A stretch of DNA of 44,543 nt from Candidatus Limicola stercorigallinarum. GTDB lineage: Bacteria; Actinomycetota; Coriobacteriia; Coriobacteriales; Coriobacteriaceae. A program made the translations under genes and the position numbers. The notes below the pieces were generated by a model. That model saw nothing but the letters and a program-made list of their open reading frames with translations, was not told the origin of the DNA and did not search any database. The DNA lies in contig DVID01000013.1 in assembly GCA_018711625.1 (NCBI GenBank), positions 1 to 44,543 on the forward strand. Direction: 5' to 3'. Of the stretch, positions 39,598 to 44,543 are shown one piece after another; position 1 is the stretch's first letter, and the number at the start of each line of letters is the position of its first letter.

Positions 39598-41725
39598 CAT
39601 CTCGCCGTGCGGGGCGGCGGCGCTCGACTACATATCGAGGGGGCTGGCTGTAATACCGGTGAAGCCGGGCACGAAGGTTCCAGCCACCCTGCACGGCATC
39701 AACGACTGGAGCGACAACCCCGACCAGGCGAGGTTCTGGTGGGGCTCGGGCGAGTTCAAGGGCAAGCCGGGTTCCAACCCGCGGTACAACGTTGGCGTGG
39801 TGTGCGGACAGGTCTCAGGCGGCCTCGTGTGCATCGACGTCGACTCGCACGGCGACGTTGACGGGCGCGAGACGCTCAGGACGTGGCAGGTGGAGAACGG
39901 CAAGCTGCCAGAGACCGTGACCCAAGTAACGGGAGGCGGCGGGCTCCAGCTCTTCTACCGGGTCGATAGGAAAATCAAGCCGAGCACCAACGGTGATATC
40001 GGAATTGATATCAGGGGCGACGGCTCGTTCGCGGTCATGCCGCCGAGCCTCCACCCCTCGGGGGAGCGCTACGAGTGGAGCGTGAGCTTCGACGATTGCG
40101 ACATGGCCGACGCGGACAGCAAGGTCTACGAATTCATCGATTACGTCAGGCCCGAGGGCGCGAAGGCCGCCGAGGACGGCTCAAAGCCGCTCTTCGAGCT
40201 GCCTGACGTGATTGAGAGCGACCGCAACAACACGCTCTTCAAGTACGCCTGCAGCCTGCGCGAGAGGGGGCTGGGCGGGGCGGACATAGCGACGCTCGTG
40301 GAGGCGAAGAACTCCACCAACTGCAAGCCGCCCCTGCCCGCCGCCGAGGTGCGCAAGATCTGCCAGAGCGTGCTGCGCTACAACCCGGGGAACGAGGCGA
40401 AGACCACCAAGGCCGAGACCATCGGCGAGGTGGAGAAGGCCGAGAAGCTGAAGAACGTCACATCCCTTGAGGTGTGCCAGCTCATGCTCGGCAACGAAGA
40501 CATATCGAAGGGCATCAAGTTCGACGTAATCGACCAGAGGCCATGGAAGGTCGCCCCGCTACCGTGGGACAGGACGGACGAGGTGCGCCCTGTCGCGGAC
40601 GGCGACGTGGCCAGCATGTACGGGGTCCTCGAATACGGCAGCGGCATACGCTCGATGGCGCAGTTCAAGACGGCGTTCGACCAGTTCCTCATGGTTCCGT
40701 CGCAACGCATGAACCCGATTGACGACGTGTTCGGAGCCCTCCCCTCCGTTGAGATGGAGTGGGGGGACCCGTCAAGGCCGCCCGAGACCTGCAAGGTCGA
40801 CGGGGTGGAAGAGATGACGTTCTCCGGCAAGCTGTTCAGGCTGCTGCTCGACGCGGAGGACAACGAGTACACGGAGCAGGTGGAGCTGCTGATGCTCAGG
40901 CAGCTCGTGGCCAGGGCGTTCCACCCGGGATGCAAGGCGGACTCCATGATCGTGCTCGCGGGCGGGCAGGGAATCGGAAAGTCGACGTTCGCCCGAGAGC
41001 TCGCGCTAGACGAGAGGTTCTTCCTCGACGGCATGAGCAAGTTCGACGAGGAGCATAAGCGCAGGCTTATCGGGAAGCTCGTGGTGGAGGTCTCAGAGCT
41101 TGAGGCGTTCAACCACAGCGACATGTCGAGCATCAAGCAGGCCATCACGGCCCAGCGCGACAACATCCGCATGCCGTACCGCGAGTACGCGGCGGACTAC
41201 CCTCGCACGTGTGTCTTCATCGGCACCACCAACGAGGGCGCGTTCCTGACGGACACTACAGGCAACAGGCGGTTCCTGCCGGTCGTGTGTAAGCAGCCGG
41301 CATGCGAGCCGAACCCTATGCTGTTCGACGGGACAGCGAGGGACATGATACGGCAGGCCGTGGCGGAGACCGCGGCGCTCTACGAGCAGCTCGGGGATGA
41401 GGCGTTCATGAAGACGCTGGTGCTGCCGAAGCGCATCATGGCGCAGGTGGTGGAGACGCAGGACGAGTACACGCAGGAGGACGATGTTCTCACGGCCGTC
41501 TCGTCCTACCTTGACTCGCTGCCCGACAACATATCCCGAGTGAACGTGAAGATGGTGATGATCGAAGGCATGGACTATTCGAAGGAGGCGTTCAGCCGGG
41601 AGAAGCGATATGTCAAGAACGACGTGGCGCGCGCCATCTCGAAGTGCACGGGATGGGAGAAGATGAAGGGCAAGCAGCTCGTGAACGGCTTCGGCACGTC
41701 GCAGACATGGCGGCGCGTCGGATAA
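39587..41725 (+). CDS. Prim-pol / VirE-like replicative helicase-primase
   Basis: The roughly 712-residue protein has an N-terminal bifunctional primase-polymerase domain (residues about 10-175: GLAVIPVKPGTKVPA, VVCGQVSGGLVCIDVDSHGD with the metal-binding Asp pair, TGGGGLQLFYRV). A linker follows, then a P-loop VirE-like helicase domain: Walker A VLAGGQGIGKSTFA, Walker B LVVEVSELEAF and the sensor TNEGAFLTDTTGNRRFLPV. Such fusions start phage or plasmid replication. ATG 39587 was chosen over the TTG at 39581; no strong Shine-Dalgarno stands before either. It is the last replication gene before the iteron region, and probably acts on it. Confidence 0.88.
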   Translation: MTNDISPCGAAALDYISRGLAVIPVKPGTKVPATLHGINDWSDNPDQARFWWGSGEFKGKPGSNPRYNVGVVCGQVSGGLVCIDVDSHGDVDGRETLRTWQVENGKLPETVTQVTGGGGLQLFYRVDRKIKPSTNGDIGIDIRGDGSFAVMPPSLHPSGERYEWSVSFDDCDMADADSKVYEFIDYVRPEGAKAAEDGSKPLFELPDVIESDRNNTLFKYACSLRERGLGGADIATLVEAKNSTNCKPPLPAAEVRKICQSVLRYNPGNEAKTTKAETIGEVEKAEKLKNVTSLEVCQLMLGNEDISKGIKFDVIDQRPWKVAPLPWDRTDEVRPVADGDVASMYGVLEYGSGIRSMAQFKTAFDQFLMVPSQRMNPIDDVFGALPSVEMEWGDPSRPPETCKVDGVEEMTFSGKLFRLLLDAEDNEYTEQVELLMLRQLVARAFHPGCKADSMIVLAGGQGIGKSTFARELALDERFFLDGMSKFDEEHKRRLIGKLVVEVSELEAFNHSDMSSIKQAITAQRDNIRMPYREYAADYPRTCVFIGTTNEGAFLTDTTGNRRFLPVVCKQPACEPNPMLFDGTARDMIRQAVAETAALYEQLGDEAFMKTLVLPKRIMAQVVETQDEYTQEDDVLTAVSSYLDSLPDNISRVNVKMVMIEGMDYSKEAFSREKRYVKNDVARAISKCTGWEKMKGKQLVNGFGTSQTWRRVG

Positions 41726-41970
41726 TTTTGCCAGCGAGGGCAAACGCTTTGCCCATAAGGCAAAGAACGGAACCGCTGGTAAACGACTTATTTTGCCCTA
41801 TTTGCCCTACTTCCTCTAACCCAATGAATCTATAGAAAAATATATATAGATATATATAGGGGAATAGTCTCAGAGCATGGGCAAAGGGCAGAAGGGCAAA
41901 GCCGATAGCAACAATCGGCAGGTCAACGGCAAAAAACGGCCGTTTTGCCCATGGGCAAATTTTGCCCAAC
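41726..41970. other. Candidate phage replication origin: TTTGCCC/GGGCAAA iterons with AT-rich core
   Basis: At least eight copies of TTTGCCC or its inverse GGGCAAA occur in about 245 bases: 41738, 41748, 41792, 41801, 41879, 41894, 41944, 41953 and 41961 (positions of the 7-mer starts), plus near-copies GGCAAAG and GGGCA. They flank a run of about 30 A/T-rich bases (41830-41859, TATATATAGATATATATAGG), very unlike the surrounding GC-rich DNA. This layout of iterons beside a DNA-unwinding element directly downstream of the replicative helicase-primase is typical of an origin. Confidence 0.75.
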
Positions 41971-42003
41971 GCAATCGAATCACAACCGAATAGGAGGCGG
42001 CCT

Positions 42004-42303
42004 ATGGGCCGATACGAGGGTACGGGCCGCAACCATGAGGGCTACCGCGACCCGACGGCGGAGCGAGCCGTGCGCAAGGTCGACGTGCCCCTGCGCGACT
42101 GGCGCGACTACGATGCGATGCGTTTCATGCGCTACGCGGACGGAGCGCCGATAGAGCACGGGCATGTTGTCCACCTCCCCGGCAGTGGAGACATGGCGCT
42201 CTACCGCGTCCAGGGATTCAACACCCGCTCCGGGCGCGTCGTGCTGATCTCGACGCTCGGTGCAACGGTGGAGGCCGACCCGAGCGAGGTGAGCCGATGG
42301 TGA
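42004..42303 (+). CDS. Phage protein, unknown
   Basis: The 99-residue protein starts MGRYEGTGRNHEGYRDPTAE at ATG 42004 after TAGGAGGCGGCC. It is polar and beta-rich in its second half (VVHLPGSGDMALYRVQGFN, RVVLISTLGATVEA). There is no membrane segment or catalytic motif. It begins the block after the origin-like region. The stop overlaps the start of the next small gene by seven bases. The function is not recognised. Confidence 0.6.
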   Translation: MGRYEGTGRNHEGYRDPTAERAVRKVDVPLRDWRDYDAMRFMRYADGAPIEHGHVVHLPGSGDMALYRVQGFNTRSGRVVLISTLGATVEADPSEVSRW

Positions 42304-42419
42304 AAGAAGCGTTTCAAGCCATGTGGCGGCGTTTTGAGAACCGCCCCGGTGCGTCCGCCCGGAGCGCCAGCCAAAGGGCCGTGAACACGGCCTGCGGCCC
42401 GAGAGAGGAGCAAGCATGA
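42297..42419 (+). CDS. Very small basic phage protein
   Basis: The 40-residue, Arg/Ala-rich product begins MVKEAFQAMWRRFENR and ends TACGPREEQA. It overlaps the preceding stop (by seven bases) and the next start (ATGA, four bases), so it could simply bridge the two genes and allow coupled translation. No good separate ribosome site stands before it (GAGGTGAG is present at 42286-42293). Coding status is plausible but not certain. Confidence 0.45.
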   Translation: MVKEAFQAMWRRFENRPGASARSASQRAVNTACGPREEQA

Positions 42420-42724
42420 AGATACGTTTCGCCGACAGATACGAAGTGCAAAAGTTCGACAAGCTCAACTGGGCGGTGTTCCGCGTGATGCCCGAGAGCT
42501 ACGACAACTCAAAGACTAAGTACCGCACGGCAGAGGACGGCCGCGCGCTCAAGCACACGGGGACGTACCACGGGAAGTGCGAGCACGCGGTGGAGAAGGC
42601 CGCGGAACTGCTGCTCGCGGACGGCCTGGACGCGTCGGAGGCGCGTGACCTTGCCGCGCTGCTCACGGATATCCGCGCTGAGGTGGAGAAGGCCGCTCGT
42701 GAAATCGGAGAGGCTACATCGTGA
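42416..42724 (+). CDS. Phage protein, unknown
   Basis: The 102-residue protein starts MKIRFADRYEVQKFDKLNWA (ATG 42416, GAGAGGAGCAAGC upstream). The first part is beta-rich; the C-terminal half is helical (HAVEKAAELLLADGLD, DLAALLTDIRAEVEKAARE). No known family is recognised. It overlaps the next GTG-start gene by four bases. Confidence 0.6.
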   Translation: MKIRFADRYEVQKFDKLNWAVFRVMPESYDNSKTKYRTAEDGRALKHTGTYHGKCEHAVEKAAELLLADGLDASEARDLAALLTDIRAEVEKAAREIGEATS

Positions 42725-43008
42725 AGCCGAAGCGGAAACCCGAGTGGCTGAAGAGCGTGCCCGACGTGCTCGCAGACCTCGAGCGCGTGGCCCGCTCGGG
42801 CAAGGTGGAGACTGGCGCCGCCCTGCGAATCCTATGGGACGTCGGCCTGCTGCAAACAGACCTGCAGAGCACGCGAGAGGAGGAGCGACGCACCGCGTAC
42901 GCAGCGGGCTTTGCTGAAGGCGCGGCCCTCGCGGGCAAGCGGGCCAGCCGCTCCATGGGCTTCAAGGACGGCTACTGGGAGTCCATGGCGAACAAGGGAA
43001 AGAGGTAA
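42721..43008 (+). CDS. Phage protein, unknown
   Basis: The 95-residue basic, helical protein begins with GTG 42721 (VKPKRKPEWLKSVPDVLADL), its start overlapping the previous stop (GTGA). It contains a helix-turn-helix-like stretch (GAALRILWDVGLLQTDLQSTRE), but the match to a DNA-binding fold is weak. The end SMGFKDGYWESMANKGKR is basic. The next gene starts two bases later. Confidence 0.55.
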   Translation: MKPKRKPEWLKSVPDVLADLERVARSGKVETGAALRILWDVGLLQTDLQSTREEERRTAYAAGFAEGAALAGKRASRSMGFKDGYWESMANKGKR

Positions 43009-43010
43009 CG

Positions 43011-44159
43011 ATGGAAGACGATGTGAGGCAGTCGAGCACCGACCGCTACGCCGTGTCTCAGGCCTATCGATGGAAGGCTGAGCGGGACAAGGCGCGGCAG
43101 GAGCTGATGAAGGCTCAGGCAAGGCTCATTCCCGAGGGCATCGAATGGCCTAAGTACGACACGGGCGGGCTTGTGAGCATCGGGGACGATGTGGTCGGCC
43201 CGGACTACGGCGAGAGCATCCATGTGGACGAGATCACCTTCCACGCCAACGGGTTCACGCTGCGCGAGAAGACGGGACTCGACCATTGGTACGAGAACAA
43301 TGACCGGTTCAAGCGCCCCGCCGTACCCGTCGCCGATGGCGGTGGCTGCTGCGAACCCGGAACGTACCGGTGCCAAGAGCGAGCCTTCACGTGCGACTCA
43401 TGCGGCCACACCGTATTCGTGGACAAATGCATGGTCGATGAGATTCGCTATCTCCGCGCGAAGGGCATCAGGACGCTCAACTGCTGCTGCGGCCACGGAG
43501 GCAAGGCTGAGCCGTTCATCATCGTCAACGAGGACGATGAGCGCCGTATGCTCAACATGGGATACGAACGACTCGTGAACGAGTTCGGGTCTACATACTT
43601 CATCCCGAAGAGCTCATGCCCGCCAAAAGTCCTAGCCGCTGACGGCGAGCCGCTTGAGGTCGGGCAGACGGTGTACGAGGTTGACGGCACCGGGCACGCG
43701 TTCAAGGTCGTGAGCATCCGACACGGCATCGAAGGCACCATACAGCCGACGGTGGTGACATGTGACGAAGGGGACGGCACGAGCTCTCATTTTCTCCCAT
43801 CAGCCCTCACCCACCAGCGCCCCGTGCTGGACGCGGACGGCGTGCCCATTGAGCTCGGCGATGACCTATACAGCGTTGAGGGCGGTCTGAAGCTCCACGT
43901 CTCAAACATCGATAGGGTTAGCTGCATGATCGCGACGTCTGCGATGTTCGCACTCGACAAGTGGGCCGACCCGTCAATGTTCACCCACACCAAGCCCGAA
44001 ATCGACAGCTGGGAGCGTATCGAGGCCGACGCCATGGTGGACGCCAAGCGCTACTGCGAGACCAGAGGCATCAGCCCCGAGTACCCGAAGCACAACGGCA
44101 AGGCGAAGTGCGAAGACCTCGTGCGCCGCGCCAAGAAGCTGGCGGGGGTGGGCGAGTGA
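43011..44159 (+). CDS. Phage protein with zinc-ribbon-like cysteines, unknown
   Basis: The 382-residue protein starts MEDDVRQSSTDRYAVSQAYR. Cysteines cluster around residues 110-165: CCEPGTYRCQ, CDSCGHTVFVDKCM and LNCCCGHGG, which form CxxC-type pairs and suggest one or two zinc-binding modules. The second half has two or three beta-rich repeats containing LAADGEPLEVGQTVYEVDG and VLDADGVPIELGDDLYSVEG, which resemble each other and suggest internal duplication. The C terminus is helical. Similar modular proteins occur in gut phages. The function is unknown. Confidence 0.65.
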   Translation: MEDDVRQSSTDRYAVSQAYRWKAERDKARQELMKAQARLIPEGIEWPKYDTGGLVSIGDDVVGPDYGESIHVDEITFHANGFTLREKTGLDHWYENNDRFKRPAVPVADGGGCCEPGTYRCQERAFTCDSCGHTVFVDKCMVDEIRYLRAKGIRTLNCCCGHGGKAEPFIIVNEDDERRMLNMGYERLVNEFGSTYFIPKSSCPPKVLAADGEPLEVGQTVYEVDGTGHAFKVVSIRHGIEGTIQPTVVTCDEGDGTSSHFLPSALTHQRPVLDADGVPIELGDDLYSVEGGLKLHVSNIDRVSCMIATSAMFALDKWADPSMFTHTKPEIDSWERIEADAMVDAKRYCETRGISPEYPKHNGKAKCEDLVRRAKKLAGVGE

Positions 44160-44329
44160 TGTTCGAGATGAACGTCTACCCCGCCTGCCTCGAATGCAGG
44201 TGGCGCGAGTTCGTGGAGGAAGAGGCCTACGACTCTAAGGGCACGGCCTACATCTTCGAGTGCAAGAAGCTCCCCGTCTGCAAGCGCATTGAAGGCCAGG
44301 AGAAGTTCAAATCCGAGAGGGGCGAGTAA
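44159..44329 (+). CDS. Small Cys-containing phage protein
   Basis: The 56-residue protein begins MFEMNVYPACLECRWREFVE and has cysteines at C10, C13 and in ECKKLPVCK, consistent with a small metal-binding fold. It starts at ATG 44159, overlapping the preceding stop (TGATG), and its stop overlaps the next start (TAATG). There is no known function. Confidence 0.55.
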   Translation: MFEMNVYPACLECRWREFVEEEAYDSKGTAYIFECKKLPVCKRIEGQEKFKSERGE

Positions 44330-44541
44330 TGGCCGAGTACATATGCGAGATGGACGAGCAGATGCATGCGACGGTCTATGGGGACATGCCGATCGTGCGG
44401 TGCCGCAACTGTAAGAACTACCGGCCCGCCGAGGATGACGAGCACGAGGACGGTTGCGCACTTGCATATGCATACCTCTTCGAGACCAGCCCCGACGGCT
44501 TCTGCGCGTGGGGCGAGCCAAGGGAAGGAGAACGACGATGA
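44329..44541 (+). CDS. Small Cys-rich phage protein
   Basis: The 70-residue protein has the pattern VRCRNCKNYRP (CxxC), DGCALAY and DGFCAWGEP, four cysteines that probably bind zinc. Such Cys-rich small proteins, ending in DGFC-W-E/GE, are widespread in gut phages and of unknown role. It overlaps the preceding gene by one base. A further ATG at 44538 (ATGATT) starts within its stop and presumably begins the next coupled gene, cut by the window edge. Confidence 0.65.
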   Translation: MAEYICEMDEQMHATVYGDMPIVRCRNCKNYRPAEDDEHEDGCALAYAYLFETSPDGFCAWGEPREGERR

Positions 44542-44543
44542 TT

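Larger units (their letters stand above)
31601..44543. mobile_element. Left part of a prophage (lysogeny, early and replication region)
   Basis: A leftward integrase at 31601 marks the boundary with host DNA. The rest of the window reads as an ordered temperate phage: integrase, an accessory gene, repressor, divergent Cro-like gene, early small genes, HNH, ATPase/SSB/nuclease set, prim-pol helicase, an origin-like repeat region and more small genes. Structural genes and the right end are outside the window. The left attachment site must be within about 31450-31600, but the core cannot be identified without the right end. No tRNA gene is seen there. Confidence 0.92.

Noticed and set aside
1-44543. 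CRISPR array
   Set aside because: No regularly spaced direct repeats of 25-40 bases were found; the repeats present are inverted or tandem without spacers.

Overview
The window is GC-rich, densely coded actinobacterial DNA. The gene set best fits a gut Coriobacteriia (Collinsella-like) chromosome: an acetyl-type lysine pathway under a lysine riboswitch, EttA, a glutamine-dependent NAD synthetase, fructoselysine-type catabolic genes, and a prophage entering from the right. The assignment to Collinsella is inference from gene content and style, not from a marker gene.

Layout. (1) 1-4887: a rightward catabolic cluster with a 5'-truncated HAD phosphatase, a DeoC-like aldolase, a FrlB-like sugar-phosphate deglycase (SIS fold), a FrlD-like PfkB kinase, a Cof-type HAD and a second beta-phosphoglucomutase-type HAD paralogous to the first. 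(2) 4888-5751: a gene-poor stretch with several hairpins, palindromic element A and a small membrane-protein gene. (3) 5752-14000: leftward tatD and tcdA, palindromic element D, rightward ettA, then three leftward genes (an Ala/Pro-rich two-domain protein, a membrane protein with an acidic tail, a family 2 glycosyltransferase). (4) 14092-20175: rightward nadE, a class I aminotransferase, a DUF2974-type hydrolase and an NdpA/NA37-type nucleoid-associated protein. (5) 20176-26928: palindromic element B and a REP-like hairpin, then the leftward operon lysA-dapA-dapB-dapH under a lysine riboswitch, with a divergent M20 deacetylase and a membrane protein. dapH, the deacetylase and probably the 16261 aminotransferase make up the N-acetyl branch of diaminopimelate synthesis. 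(6) 27046-31447: an ABC-F protein with a structured leader, palindromic element C, and a GntR (YtrA-type) regulator with an ABC exporter and a clear operator/promoter.

(7) 31601-44543: the left part of a prophage, continuing past the window. The leftward lysogeny arm holds a tyrosine integrase, a coiled-coil/GIY-YIG protein (probable accessory or defence gene) and an S24-type repressor that seems to lack the Ser/Lys cleavage dyad. A bidirectional promoter with palindromic operators separates it from the rightward Cro-like gene. The early region follows as a stack of mostly overlapping genes: small unknowns, an HNH endonuclease, a P-loop ATPase, an SSB-like protein, an ERCC4-type nuclease and a prim-pol/VirE-type helicase. 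An AT-rich, iteron-bearing region (41726-41970) looks like the replication origin. Small unknown genes complete the window.

The most unusual signal is a set of about 145-160 bp palindromic elements (A, B, C and probably D). They have long near-perfect terminal inverted repeats whose sequence changes between copies while blocks of the central core are conserved. This is the reverse of what an ordinary MITE family shows.
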